This document shows, piece by piece, positions 11,775 to 21,700 of a stretch of DNA of 32,980 nt. The stretch lies in assembly GCA_014860395.1 (NCBI GenBank), contig JACZJU010000259.1, positions 1-32,980 on the forward strand, read 5' to 3'. This DNA comes from Burkholderiales bacterium. GTDB taxonomy: Bacteria; Pseudomonadota; Gammaproteobacteria; Burkholderiales; SG8-39. Made by a program: the position numbers and the translations under genes. Each line of letters begins with the position of its first letter. Positions within the stretch are counted from its first letter, which is position 1. Under the pieces are notes generated by a model. The model worked only from the letters and a program-made list of their open reading frames with translations, did not search any database and was not told the origin of the DNA.

Positions 11775-13979
11775 TTACTTTCCGCTCCGCTGCGCTTCGG
11801 CGCCAGCGCCCGCCTCCTCGAGCAGAATGCGCGCATCGAGTATGCCCACGCCCTTGGGATAGGCCAGGACCGGATTCAGGTCGAGTTCCGCGATCTCCGG
11901 AAATGCGGTGCACAGATCGGAGATGCCGAGCATCAATTGCACCAGCGCATCCTTGTCTGTCGGCGCCGCGCCGCGCACGCCATTGAGTATGCCGCTCGCG
12001 CGTATATCTTCAAGCATCGAACGCGCGTCGTCCGGCGTCAGCGGCAGCGAGCGGAATACCACGTCCTTGAGCACTTCGACCAAAATGCCCCCCAGTCCGA
12101 ACATCAGCACCGGGCCGTAGCTGGGGTCGCGCACCACGCCGATGATGACTTCGATCCCGCCTTTTGCGGCCATGGGCGTGACGAGCACACCGGCAATTGC
12201 AGGCGCTCGCCCCAGGTGCGCCTCGCCGTAGCGCCGGCTGCTCGCGATAATCTCGGCGAACGCATTGCGCACGCCCGCCGCGTCGGCCAGGGCAAGCTTC
12301 ACGCCGCCCGCGTCGGTCTTGTGGATGATGTCTGCAGACACCACTTTCATCGCCACCGGCACCCCGCCCAGGGTGTTGAAGGCATTCACCGCTTCATCGG
12401 CGCTGGCCGCGACGATCGCCCGGGCCGGCATCTGTACGCCGGCCTCTTCCAGCGCCTGGCGCGCTTCAGGTTCGAGCACCACGGCGCGACCTTCCCTGCG
12501 GCAGGCGGCCAGCACTTTTTCGAAGCCCCGGGTGCGTGCGCCGCGCGCATCACCGGATGACGCGGGACGGCGCTGCCCCTCGCCGAACTCCGCCAGCGCC
12601 TGCAGGCAACGCACGGCGAGTTCCAGCGAATCGTAGACCGGGATTCCGAGCTCGCGTATCAGCGCCAGCGGGCGTGGTCGCAGGTCGGCATACAGGCTGC
12701 CGTAGAGGCTGTGCACCAGCACCGGCTTGCCCGACTCCCGGTGCAGCTTGGCGATGCGCTCGGAGGCCTGCACTTCGATGGGCGTCAAAGTCTGCGAGAA
12801 GCGCACGCCGTAGCCGCCGTACAAGCCTGTGATGAGCAAGGCGTCGACGGCCGGGTCGGCAAGCAGAATGCACGCGCAGTCGGCAAACACGGCCGGGTTC
12901 GAGTCGGTGCCGCCGGCCACATCGACCGGGTTCGCCACTGCGGCCGATGCAGGCAGGATGGCCGCGAGCTCCTTTCTGGTACTTTCGCTCAACGGCGCCA
13001 TGTTCAGCCCGCGCTCGGTCAGCGCGTCGGCGGCGATGGTCGCATGGCCGCCGCCATCGGCGAGCACGGCGACGCCACGCGAGGCCATGGGTTCGAGCAG
13101 CGACAGCGCCTCGGCCAGCGAAAGAATCTCATCGGATTTGTGCGCCAGGATGGCGCCGGCCTGCTTCAGCACCCCTTCGCTTACGGCGTAGTCGCCGGCG
13201 AGCGCGCCGGTGTGCGACTGTGCCGAGCTGCGGCCGGCGCTGGTGCGGCCCGACTTGTAGATCACCACCGGCTTCTCGCGCGCGACGCGGCGCAGGGTGT
13301 CGAGAAAACGCCGGCCGTCCTTCAGGCCCTCAACGTAGGCGATCACCACGCGGGTGTTCGCGTCGTCGCGGAAATATTCCAGATACTCGTGAAAGCGGAC
13401 GTCGGCCTCGTTGCCGATGCCTACGTAAGTGGACAGGCCGATATGTCCGTTCGCCTGCGCTTCGGTGACCAGCGACAAGGCCATGTTGCCCGACTGCGAC
13501 AGCAGGCCGATGCCGCCGCGCTTGAGATTGGAAAAGCCGACGATGTTGCAGGATGCATGGGTATTGAAAACGCCCGAGGTGTTGGGGCCGATGATGCGCA
13601 CGCCCTGCCGCATCGCCTCGTCGACCATCTGCTCCTGCAGTTGTTTGCCTTCCGCACCGGCTTCGGCAAAGCCGCCGGCAAGCACGACCGCGCCCTTGAC
13701 GCCCTTGGCGCCGCACTGGGCAATCACGTCGGGCAGCGTCTTGGCCGGCGTGCACACCAGCGCCAGATCCACGGGTCCTGGAATGTCGGCCAGCGACGCA
13801 TAGGCGCGCAGCCCGAGAATCTCCGCTTCCTTGGGATTGACGGGATAGATCGCGCCCGTAAAGCCGTCCTCGAGCAGCTTCTGGATGGAGCGGAAGCCGC
13901 GCTTGGTCGGGTCTTTCGATGCGCCGATAATGGCGATGGAACTGGGGTAGAAAACGGCATGAAGCGGATTCATGCTCAC
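11775..13979 (-). CDS. Acyl-/acetyl-CoA synthetase, NDP-forming (fused alpha/beta; CoA-binding + ATP-grasp)
   Basis: MNPLHAVFYPSSIAIIGASKDPTKRGFRSIQKLLEDGFTGAIYPVNPKEAEILG...GPNTSGVFNTHASCNIVGFSNLKRGGIGLLSQSGNMA...AMKVVSADIIHKTDAGGVKL. GTG start overlaps the upstream stop (GTGA). Confidence 0.93.
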   Translation of the reverse strand: MSMNPLHAVFYPSSIAIIGASKDPTKRGFRSIQKLLEDGFTGAIYPVNPKEAEILGLRAYASLADIPGPVDLALVCTPAKTLPDVIAQCGAKGVKGAVVLAGGFAEAGAEGKQLQEQMVDEAMRQGVRIIGPNTSGVFNTHASCNIVGFSNLKRGGIGLLSQSGNMALSLVTEAQANGHIGLSTYVGIGNEADVRFHEYLEYFRDDANTRVVIAYVEGLKDGRRFLDTLRRVAREKPVVIYKSGRTSAGRSSAQSHTGALAGDYAVSEGVLKQAGAILAHKSDEILSLAEALSLLEPMASRGVAVLADGGGHATIAADALTERGLNMAPLSESTRKELAAILPASAAVANPVDVAGGTDSNPAVFADCACILLADPAVDALLITGLYGGYGVRFSQTLTPIEVQASERIAKLHRESGKPVLVHSLYGSLYADLRPRPLALIRELGIPVYDSLELAVRCLQALAEFGEGQRRPASSGDARGARTRGFEKVLAACRREGRAVVLEPEARQALEEAGVQMPARAIVAASADEAVNAFNTLGGVPVAMKVVSADIIHKTDAGGVKLALADAAGVRNAFAEIIASSRRYGEAHLGRAPAIAGVLVTPMAAKGGIEVIIGVVRDPSYGPVLMFGLGGILVEVLKDVVFRSLPLTPDDARSMLEDIRASGILNGVRGAAPTDKDALVQLMLGISDLCTAFPEIAELDLNPVLAYPKGVGILDARILLEEAGAGAEAQRSGK

Positions 13980-14758
13980 TCGCCCTTGAATAGCGGCGCG
14001 CGCTTCTCCGCGAAAGCGTCCACGCCTTCCTGCCAGTCCTTGGTGGTGCCGACGAAAGTCATGCCTTCCAGTTCGGCGGCAAGCACGGCGTCCAGCGTGC
14101 GCTCCGCCGCGAAGTTGAGCTGCTCCTTCGCCAGCTGCATCGAGATCGGCGCCTTGGTGGCGACGCGCCGGGCGAACTCGCGTGCCGCATCAAGAAATCC
14201 CGCATCCGGAAATACCCGATTCGCCAGACCGATGCGCACCGCCTCCGCGCCGTTGATGCGCTCGCCCAGAAACACCAATTCGCGCGCCTTCGCCAGACCC
14301 ACGAGCCGCGGCAGCAGCATGGTGACGCCGCCGCCGAGGAAATTGCCCAGACTGATCTCGGGCAAGCCGATCTGCGCGCTCTCCGCCATCAGTAGAAAGT
14401 CCGAAGCGATGGCCAGTTCCGCCCCCGCGCCCAGCGCATAACCGTTGACCGCAGCCACTACCGGCCGCTGCAGCTGCAGCAGCCGTTTGCACACGCGCTG
14501 TTCGCCCTGCAGATATTGCCGGCGGTCGAACGCCGTACGTCCGGCCTTGTGCTCCTTGAGATCGGCACCGACGCAGAAGGCACGGCCTTCACCCGTGAGC
14601 AGCACGACGCGCGCATCGCGATCGGCTTCGGCCGCGGCCAGCGCCGCATTCAGTTCGTCGTACAACTGCTGCGTAACCGCGTTCAGGCGGTGCGGACGAT
14701 TAAGACGGATCTCGGCGACGCCGTCCTTCATTGCATACACAATGGTCTCGAATTTCAC
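13976..14758 (-). CDS. Enoyl-CoA hydratase/isomerase family protein
   Basis: VKFETIVYAMKDGVAEIRLNRPHRLNAVTQQLYDEL...GEGRAFCVGADLKEHK...PVVAAVNGYALGAGAELAIASDFLL. GTG start at 14758 with AGGAGG 5 nt upstream; the ORF extends open to 14860. Confidence 0.92.
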   Translation of the reverse strand: MKFETIVYAMKDGVAEIRLNRPHRLNAVTQQLYDELNAALAAAEADRDARVVLLTGEGRAFCVGADLKEHKAGRTAFDRRQYLQGEQRVCKRLLQLQRPVVAAVNGYALGAGAELAIASDFLLMAESAQIGLPEISLGNFLGGGVTMLLPRLVGLAKARELVFLGERINGAEAVRIGLANRVFPDAGFLDAAREFARRVATKAPISMQLAKEQLNFAAERTLDAVLAAELEGMTFVGTTKDWQEGVDAFAEKRAPLFKGE

Positions 14759-14856
14759 TGCGGCCTCCTTGATGACTGCGGTGGGGCACGCCTGCCGAAG
14801 GAAGCCCGCGTCGGCTCGGCAAAGGCCGCGTACCGCGCGGTCCCGCCAACAGCGGC

Positions 14857-17463
14857 TCAATCAGCTTTGGCAGTGGGTCGCTTCACCGCGGCTTGCAGGC
14901 GCGCGCGCTGCAGCAGGATGACAATCGCGAGCAGCAGGAGCACTGGCACGAACATCCACTCCTTATCAGGGCGATCTGCCTCGAGCTCGATCGCGGCGAT
15001 TTTGAATCCGGGTTCAAGGCCGAGCTTTTCGGACTGGCTGCCGAAGCCCACTTGTCCTACGGTTACCTCGTTGCCGAGCGGCACCAGCGTGAGGCCGATC
15101 TTCTTCAGCCGGTCGCGCGCCGGCGCCTTCGGTCCGAGCGGCAGCAGCACGCCTTTCTTGACTTCCTTGCCTTCCATCGTCAGACCTTCTACCCATATCC
15201 GCAATCGGTCGTCAGCCGGTTTTGCATCGATCACTTTCATGATCTCAGTCGCCGGCGCCTCAACGTGGGGAGGATAAACCATGTCCCACCAATAACCGGG
15301 CCGGAACAGGGTGAAGGCGATCAGGAACATCGCGAGGGTTTCATACCAGCGCGTGCGAACCATGAAGTGCCCCTGCGTCGCTGCAGCAAATACCAGCATG
15401 CCCACGGTTGCGCTGACTACGGTAATAATCAGGTGCGGGATGCTATCAATGCCGATCATCAGCAGTTGCGTATTGAAAATGAACAGGAAGGGCAGCACCG
15501 CAGTTCGCAGGCTGTAGAAGAACGCGGTAACACCGACCCTGATCGGGTCGGTTCGGGCGATCGCCGCTGCGGCGAACGAGGCGAGACCGACCGGCGGCGT
15601 GACGTCGGCCATCAGGCCAAAATAGAACACGAACATGTGCACCGCGATCAGCGGCACCAGCAAGCCGCTCTGCGCGCCGAGTTCTACCACCACGGGCGCC
15701 ATCAAGGTCGAGACGACAATGTAGTTGGCCGTGGTCGGCAGGCCCATGCCGAGAATCAGACTGATCACCGCGACCAGAAACAGCATGATCATCAGGTTGC
15801 CGCCCGAGACGAGTTCGACGATCTCGGTCATTACCAGGCCGATGCCGGTGAGCGACACGGTGCCGACGATGATGCCGGCGGCCGCAGTCGCGACACCGAT
15901 GCCGATCATGTTGCGCGCGCCGGCGACCATGCCGTCGAGCAGTTCGCGAAGACCCTGCATCACCGAGGCGGTCAGATCACCCTCGCCGCGGAAATGGACC
16001 ATCAGCGGACGCTGCGTAATCATTACCACGATCATGAACAGCGTCGCCCAGAATGCCGAAAGTCCGGGCGAGAGTTCCTCGACCATCAGGCACCAGATCA
16101 GCACGACAACGGACAGCAGGTAATGCAGGCCGGATTTCAGTGTCGGCCCGGTTTCGGGCAGTTCGAACACCGGCGCGTCGGGGTCATCGAGTTCGAGCAC
16201 TGGTTGGCGCGAACCAAACCACACCAGGCCGATGTAGGCCGCGATCAAGCCGATGCCGATGATATAGGTCGACCCGGCGGGAAACACGCCCTTGATCCAG
16301 CCGATTCCCCAGTAGACGATTCCAGAGAGGACGACGAAGCCGCTGACGGTCATCAGGTATGCGGTGGTGCGCTGCGCAAACGTCGAATCGCCGCGGCGCG
16401 GCAGGCCAGAGAGGTTCGCCTTCAGCGCTTCCAGGTGCACAATGTAGAACAGCGCGATGTAGGAGATGATCGCCGGCAGGAACGCGTGCTTGATCACCTG
16501 GGTATAGGGAATGCCGACGTACTCGACCATCAGAAACGCCGCTGCGCCCATCACCGGCGGCATCAGCTGACCGTTGACCGAGCTCGACACTTCGACCGCG
16601 GCGGCCTGATCGGGCCGGTAGCCCACTCGCTTCATCAGCGGAATGGTGAAGGTGCCGGTCGTGACCACGTTGGCGATCGAGGAGCCGGAAATGATGCCGG
16701 TAGCCGCAGAGGAAACCACCGCGGCCTTGGCCGGGCCGCCGCGCATGTGGCCGAGCAGGGCGAAAGCGGATTTGATGAAGTAGTTGCCAGCGCCCGCTCG
16801 ATCGAGCAGCGAGCCGAACAGGACGAAAAGGAAGATGAAGCTGGTGGAAACGCCGAGCGCAATGCCGAACACGCCCTCGGTGGTGAGCCACATGTGCGAC
16901 ATGCCCTTGGAGAGCGAGGCGCCCTGGTGCGCGATCATCTCGGGCATGTACTGCCCTGCGAAGACGTAGACGAGGAACACGATCGCGACGATCGCCATCG
17001 CCGGTCCCAGCGCGCGCCGCGCGGCCTCGAGCAGCAGCACAATGCCGGCCACAGCGACGACAAGATCCATGGTCGTCGGCAGCCCGGGCCGCGTCGATAG
17101 CTGCGTATAGAACAGGAAGATGTACCCGGCGCAGAACGCGCCTGCCGCAGCGAATACCCAGTCAATGGCGGGAATGTATGCGCGCGGCGAGCGCTTGAAC
17201 GCCGGATACGCGGTGAAAGTCAGGAAGATCGCGAAGGCGAGGTGAATCGAGCGCGCCTCGGTGGCGTTGAAGACGAGAATGCCGAAAGTATAGGGCAGCG
17301 GCGACGCGTACCAGAGCTGGAACAGCGACCACGCGAGCGCGACGCCCAGCAAAGCCTTGCCGACCGCGCCGCTGGGCGCGCGACCGCCCATATCGGATTC
17401 GGCCACCAACTCCCGCACGTCGACCTGATCGCGTGCGGCGCTGTCTTTATTTTCGTCGGCCAT
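14857..17463 (-). CDS. TRAP transporter permease, fused 4TM/12TM (TAXI type) with C-terminal DUF3394-like domain
   Basis: Many TM segments; GHMRGGPAKAAVVSSAATGIISGSSIANVVTTGTFTIPLMKRVGYRPDQAAAVEVSSSVNGQLMPPVMGAAAFLMVEY and GMGLPTTANYIVVSTLMAPVV, DctM-type signatures. Confidence 0.95.
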   Translation of the reverse strand: MADENKDSAARDQVDVRELVAESDMGGRAPSGAVGKALLGVALAWSLFQLWYASPLPYTFGILVFNATEARSIHLAFAIFLTFTAYPAFKRSPRAYIPAIDWVFAAAGAFCAGYIFLFYTQLSTRPGLPTTMDLVVAVAGIVLLLEAARRALGPAMAIVAIVFLVYVFAGQYMPEMIAHQGASLSKGMSHMWLTTEGVFGIALGVSTSFIFLFVLFGSLLDRAGAGNYFIKSAFALLGHMRGGPAKAAVVSSAATGIISGSSIANVVTTGTFTIPLMKRVGYRPDQAAAVEVSSSVNGQLMPPVMGAAAFLMVEYVGIPYTQVIKHAFLPAIISYIALFYIVHLEALKANLSGLPRRGDSTFAQRTTAYLMTVSGFVVLSGIVYWGIGWIKGVFPAGSTYIIGIGLIAAYIGLVWFGSRQPVLELDDPDAPVFELPETGPTLKSGLHYLLSVVVLIWCLMVEELSPGLSAFWATLFMIVVMITQRPLMVHFRGEGDLTASVMQGLRELLDGMVAGARNMIGIGVATAAAGIIVGTVSLTGIGLVMTEIVELVSGGNLMIMLFLVAVISLILGMGLPTTANYIVVSTLMAPVVVELGAQSGLLVPLIAVHMFVFYFGLMADVTPPVGLASFAAAAIARTDPIRVGVTAFFYSLRTAVLPFLFIFNTQLLMIGIDSIPHLIITVVSATVGMLVFAAATQGHFMVRTRWYETLAMFLIAFTLFRPGYWWDMVYPPHVEAPATEIMKVIDAKPADDRLRIWVEGLTMEGKEVKKGVLLPLGPKAPARDRLKKIGLTLVPLGNEVTVGQVGFGSQSEKLGLEPGFKIAAIELEADRPDKEWMFVPVLLLLAIVILLQRARLQAAVKRPTAKAD

Positions 17464-17531
17464 GTCCCCTCCTGGGCAGCCTCTAGCACATCACGCTGAG
17501 TCCATTGCCCGGCCCGAAGCGCAATTCGAAC

Positions 17532-17564
17532 AAAAAAAACGGGCCGGGCGCAGTGCGCCCGGCC
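17532..17564 (-). terminator. Strong Rho-independent terminator downstream of the TAXI gene
   Basis: Minus strand GGCCGGGCG-CACTG-CGCCCGGCC followed by CG and TTTTTTTT (plus-strand A-run 17532-17539). Confidence 0.88.
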
Positions 17565-17587
17565 TGGATCCGCCAAGCGAGCTTAGC

Positions 17588-18559
17588 TTACATCCATCCT
17601 TTCTCTTTGTAGTATTTTATCGCGCCGTCATGCAGCGGTGCAGACAGGCCGTCCTTGATCATATTCTTCGGATCGAGATGCGCGAAGGCCGGGTGCAGTT
17701 TTTTGAAGTCATCAAAGTTTTCGAACACCGCCTTTACGACCTGGTACACGGATTCCGCCGGAACCTTGCTCGAGGAGACGAAGGTCGCCAGCACGCCGTA
17801 GGTCTCGGTCGGGTCCGGATTGCCCGCATACAGACCGCCCGGGATGATCGCCTTCGCGTAGTAGGGGCTGCCCTTCAGCAGCTTGTCGACCGCCGGACCG
17901 GTCAAGGAAATGAGTTTGGCGCCGCAGGTGGTGGTCGGATCCTGGATATTGGCCGAGGGGTGGCCGACGCCGTAGAAGAAGCCGTCGATCTTGTTGTCGC
18001 ACAGGGCGGCGCCGTGCTCGTCGGCCTTCAGTTCGGAGGCGAGCGAGAAATCGCTGGTCTTCCAGCCCATCGCGTTAAGCAGCTCCTCCATCGAGGCGCG
18101 CGTACCCGAGCCCGGATTGCCGATGTTGAAGCGCTTGCCCTTCAAGTCGGCGAAGGTCTTGACGCCCGCTTCCTTGCGTACCAGCACCGTGAAAGGCTCC
18201 GGATGGATCGAGAACACCGCGCGCAGCTCTTTGAACGGCCCCTGGTCCTTGAAGACGCTGTCGCCCTTCCACGAGTGGTATTGCCAGTCGGACTGCGCCA
18301 CGCCCATGTCGAGTTCGCCGGCTCGTATGGTGTTGATGTTGTAGACCGAACCCCCGGTGCTCTCGACCGAGCAGCGGATGCCGTGTTGCTTGCGGTCCTT
18401 GTTCACCAGGCGACAGATCGCCCCGCCTGCAGCGTAGTACACGCCGGTAACGCCCCCGGTGCCGATGGTGATGAACTTCTGCTGGGCGAACGCCGCAGGT
18501 GCTGGCATGAGCAATACGGCTGCCAGAGCCAGGCCGACAGATTTGAAGGGAATACGCAT
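17588..18559 (-). CDS. TAXI family TRAP transporter solute-binding subunit
   Basis: Signal peptide then [79 protein letters not shown] upstream of ATG. Confidence 0.95.
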   Translation of the reverse strand: MRIPFKSVGLALAAVLLMPAPAAFAQQKFITIGTGGVTGVYYAAGGAICRLVNKDRKQHGIRCSVESTGGSVYNINTIRAGELDMGVAQSDWQYHSWKGDSVFKDQGPFKELRAVFSIHPEPFTVLVRKEAGVKTFADLKGKRFNIGNPGSGTRASMEELLNAMGWKTSDFSLASELKADEHGAALCDNKIDGFFYGVGHPSANIQDPTTTCGAKLISLTGPAVDKLLKGSPYYAKAIIPGGLYAGNPDPTETYGVLATFVSSSKVPAESVYQVVKAVFENFDDFKKLHPAFAHLDPKNMIKDGLSAPLHDGAIKYYKEKGWM

Positions 18560-18664
18560 AGTTGCCTCCTTACTTGCAAAAATTGAGAAAACGGCAGATG
18601 TGGCTGCGTGAACGCTGCCGGGGAAGTACGTTGTTGTTGGAGAGAATCCGTACGGAAAACGTTG

Positions 18665-18685
18665 CTTGCATATGCACCATACAAG
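18665..18685. promoter_or_regulatory. Imperfect 21-bp dyad overlapping the TAXI promoter -10 (putative operator)
   Basis: CTTGCAT-atgcacc-ATACAAG; 7-bp arms with one mismatch. Confidence 0.5.
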
Positions 18686-18705
18686 ATATAAACATCCAAT
18701 GTCAA
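18676..18705 (-). promoter_or_regulatory. Sigma70-like promoter for the TAXI gene
   Basis: Minus strand TTGACA (18705-18700), 18-nt spacer, TATGGT (18681-18676). Confidence 0.55.
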
Positions 18706-18712
18706 CCGGCTA

Positions 18713-18762
18713 GGAGTCTGTTTCAAAATGAGGGGATACCTCCCCTCATACTCCCCTAAATC
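18713..18762 (-). repeat. Dispersed intergenic hairpin element, copy 2
   Basis: ggagtctgtttcaaaatgaggggatacctcccctcatactcccctaaatc; perfect 9-bp stem ATGAGGGGA/TCCCCTCAT (18728-18736/18741-18749), followed on the minus strand by TTTTG. Confidence 0.75.
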
Positions 18763-18764
18763 GG

Positions 18765-18792
18765 CCCGCTGCAAAATTCATCTTGCAGCGGG
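18765..18792 (-). terminator. Hairpin 2 nt after the NAD-GDH stop codon
   Basis: Minus strand CCCGCTGCAA-gatgaatt-TTGCAGCGGG, 10-bp perfect stem. Confidence 0.6.
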
Positions 18793-18794
18793 CT

Positions 18795-21700
18795 CTAAGC
18801 GTGGGCTGCGATGTTGCGCAATTCCTTCATCGCAACCGATATCATCGCCAAGTCCAGGGTTTTGTGCGCACGCAGCTCGGCGTGTACCTGGCGGCAGCGT
18901 TCCAGCAGAGGCCGATTGCCCTGCTCCCACGCGGCGATCGCCTGCTGCGCGTCGCCCTTTCCAGCGTCGCTGCGCAGCGCGTCGGCGGTAAGCTGACGCT
19001 GCATGCCGGCAAGGTCGTCACGCAGCGCCGCCTTTGCGAGCGTCTGCCAGTGGCTCGCCGAAGGCAGGCTTGCGACCTTGGTGCGCAACCATGGAAACTC
19101 GAGCCAGCCCCCGAGCGCGAAGTAGGCTTGCGCAACCGACTCGACGTCGCGACCGAGCGCGTCGCCGACCTCCACCAGGTCGAGCGCCGCGGGCAGCGTA
19201 TCGAAGCCCGCGAGCAGCGCAGCGAGCGCGTCGGGCGCGCCTGCCTCGACGTAGCGCGCGCTCGTCTGGTCGTACCCCTGGCGCTCGCTGGGCGCGAGCG
19301 CATGCGGCAGCATCGCACCGAGCCGCTCGATGCCGGGCTGGAAATACCCGATCGCAGATGCGATGTCGCCGAGATGCCTGCGATTGCGCAGCAGCCACAA
19401 GGTCACGCGCACGATCAGGCGGCCGGCATCTATGAGCATGGCGCTCTGCACGTCGTCGGCTATCTTCAGATCGAGCGCCTCGACCTGTTGCCAAAACGGC
19501 ACCATGCCGAAGGCGTCGCGCGTCACCAGGTAGGCGCGCACGACCTCATCGGTGCGCGCACCGGTCTCTTCGCGCATGCGGTTCACGAAAGTGCTGCCGA
19601 CGCGGTTGACCATGCTGTTGGTGACGTGCGTGGCGATAATCTCGCGGCGCAGCTGATGCGACTGGATCTGGCGCTCGTAGCGCTGGCGCAGCGCCTTGGG
19701 AAAATAGCGCTCGAGCGCCGTCGCGATGGTCGGCTCTTCCGGAATGTCGCTGGCGAGCAGTTCGTCGTAGATCTGCATCTTCGAGTAGGCGAGCAGCACC
19801 GCGCGCTCGGGCGCGGTGAGTCCGAGCCGGGCGGCCTTGCGCTCTGCGATCTCGTCGTCCGAGGGCAGAAATTCAATCGCGCGATTGAGGCGCCCGGCAC
19901 GCTCCAGGGCGCGGATGAAGCGCGCCTGCTGCTCGAGCAGCTGCGGCGCGATCCGCCCTGTAACCGACAGGCTCTGCGTCTGGAAGGTATTGTCGCGCAG
20001 CACCAGCGCCGCGACCTCGTCGGTCAACTCGGCAAGCTGCCGGTTTCTCTGTTTTAGCGTGAGTTCGCCCTCGCGCACCGCCGCGTCGAGCAGGATCTTG
20101 ATGTTTACTTCGTGGTCGGAGCAGTCCACTCCGGCCGAGTTGTCGATGGCATCGGTATAGATACGCCCCCCCGCGAGCGCGTACTCGATGCGTCCGAGGT
20201 GGGTCAAACCTAGATTGCCGCCTTCGGCGACGACCTTGCAGCGCAGATCGCGTCCGTCGATGCGCAACGCGTCATTGGCGCGGTCGCCGACCTGCGCGTG
20301 GCTCTCGCGGCTGGACTTGACGTAGGTGCCGATGCCGCCGTTGTAGAGCAGGTCGACCTGCGCCTTGAGAATTGCGCTTACCAGCTCGTTCGGCGCGAGC
20401 GACTTTGCGTCGACGCCGAGGACGCGCTGCGCTTCGGGCGGCAGCGGGATCGATTTCGCGCTGCGCGGCCAGATGCCGCCGCCTTTCGAAATCAGCTTTG
20501 CGTCGTAGTCAGCCCAGCTTGATCGCGGCAGCTTGAACAGCCGCTCGCGCTCGCGAAAACTCGCCTCGGCGTCAGGCTCCGGATCGATGAACACGTGGCG
20601 GTGATCGAATGCCGCCACCAGCCTGATCTGGCGCGAGAGCAACATGCCGTTGCCGAATACGTCCCCGGACATGTCGCCGATGCCTGCGACGGTGAAAGGC
20701 TGCGACTGAGTGTCCAGACCGAGTTCGCGGAAGTGGCGCTTGACCGACTCCCACGCGCCGCGCGCGGTAATCCCCATCTGCTTGTGGTCGTAGCCGACCG
20801 AACCGCCGGAGGCGAAGGCGTCGCCCAGCCAGAATCCGTATTTCTGCGCCACGCCATTGGCGATGTCGGAGAAGGTCGCGGTGCCCTTGTCGGCGGCAAC
20901 CACCAGATACGGATCGTCGCCGTCGTGGCGCAACACGTTGGCCGGCGGCGCGGGCTTGCCATCTACCAGGTTGTCGGTGATATCGAGCAAGCCGCAGAGG
21001 AAAGTCTTGTAGCATTCCACGCCTTCGCGCATCAGCGCCTCGCGATCCCCGGCGGGCGGCGGCTGCTTGAGGACGAAACCGCCCTTCGAACCCACCGGCA
21101 CGATCACCGCATTCTTCACCATCTGCGCCTTCATCAGGCCGAGCACCTCGGTGCGAAAATCCTCGCGCCTGTCCGACCAGCGCAGCCCCCCGCGCGCGAC
21201 CGACCCGCCGCGCAGGTGCACGCCCTCGACCCGCGGCGAGTACACGAAAATCTCGAACTTCGGCCGCGGCTCGGGCAGTTCGGGCACCTTACTCGGGTCG
21301 AATTTAAGGGAGACGTAGGACTTGGGCCGGCCATCGCCGTCCGGCTGAAACGCATTGGTGCGGGTGGTTGCGCTGATCGCGGCGAGGAAGCGCCGCAGGA
21401 TGCGGTCCTCGTCCAGGCTGGGCACTTGATCGAGCCCCTCCTCGATCTCGCGCACCAAGGCCTCCTGCGCCTCCGCGGATGCGCGCTTGGGGTCGAAGCG
21501 CGCGTTGAAAAGATTGACCAGGGCGCGCGAAAGCGCCGGATGCGCGACCAGCGTCTGCTGCACGTAGGCGAGACTGAAGGTGAAACCGGTCTGGCGCAGG
21601 TAGCGGCTGTAGGCGCGCAGAATCGCGATCTCGCGTGCCGACAACGCGGCGGCAAGCACCAGCTGGTTCAAGCTGTCGGGCTCGACGCGCCCGCACCACA

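Noticed and set aside
12711-14441. 576-aa plus-strand ORF
   Set aside because: Antisense to the acyl-CoA synthetase and enoyl-CoA hydratase.
14893-17100. 735-aa plus-strand ORF (His/Asp/Arg-rich)
   Set aside because: Exact antisense of the TRAP permease; low-complexity composition typical of the reverse frame of GC-rich genes.
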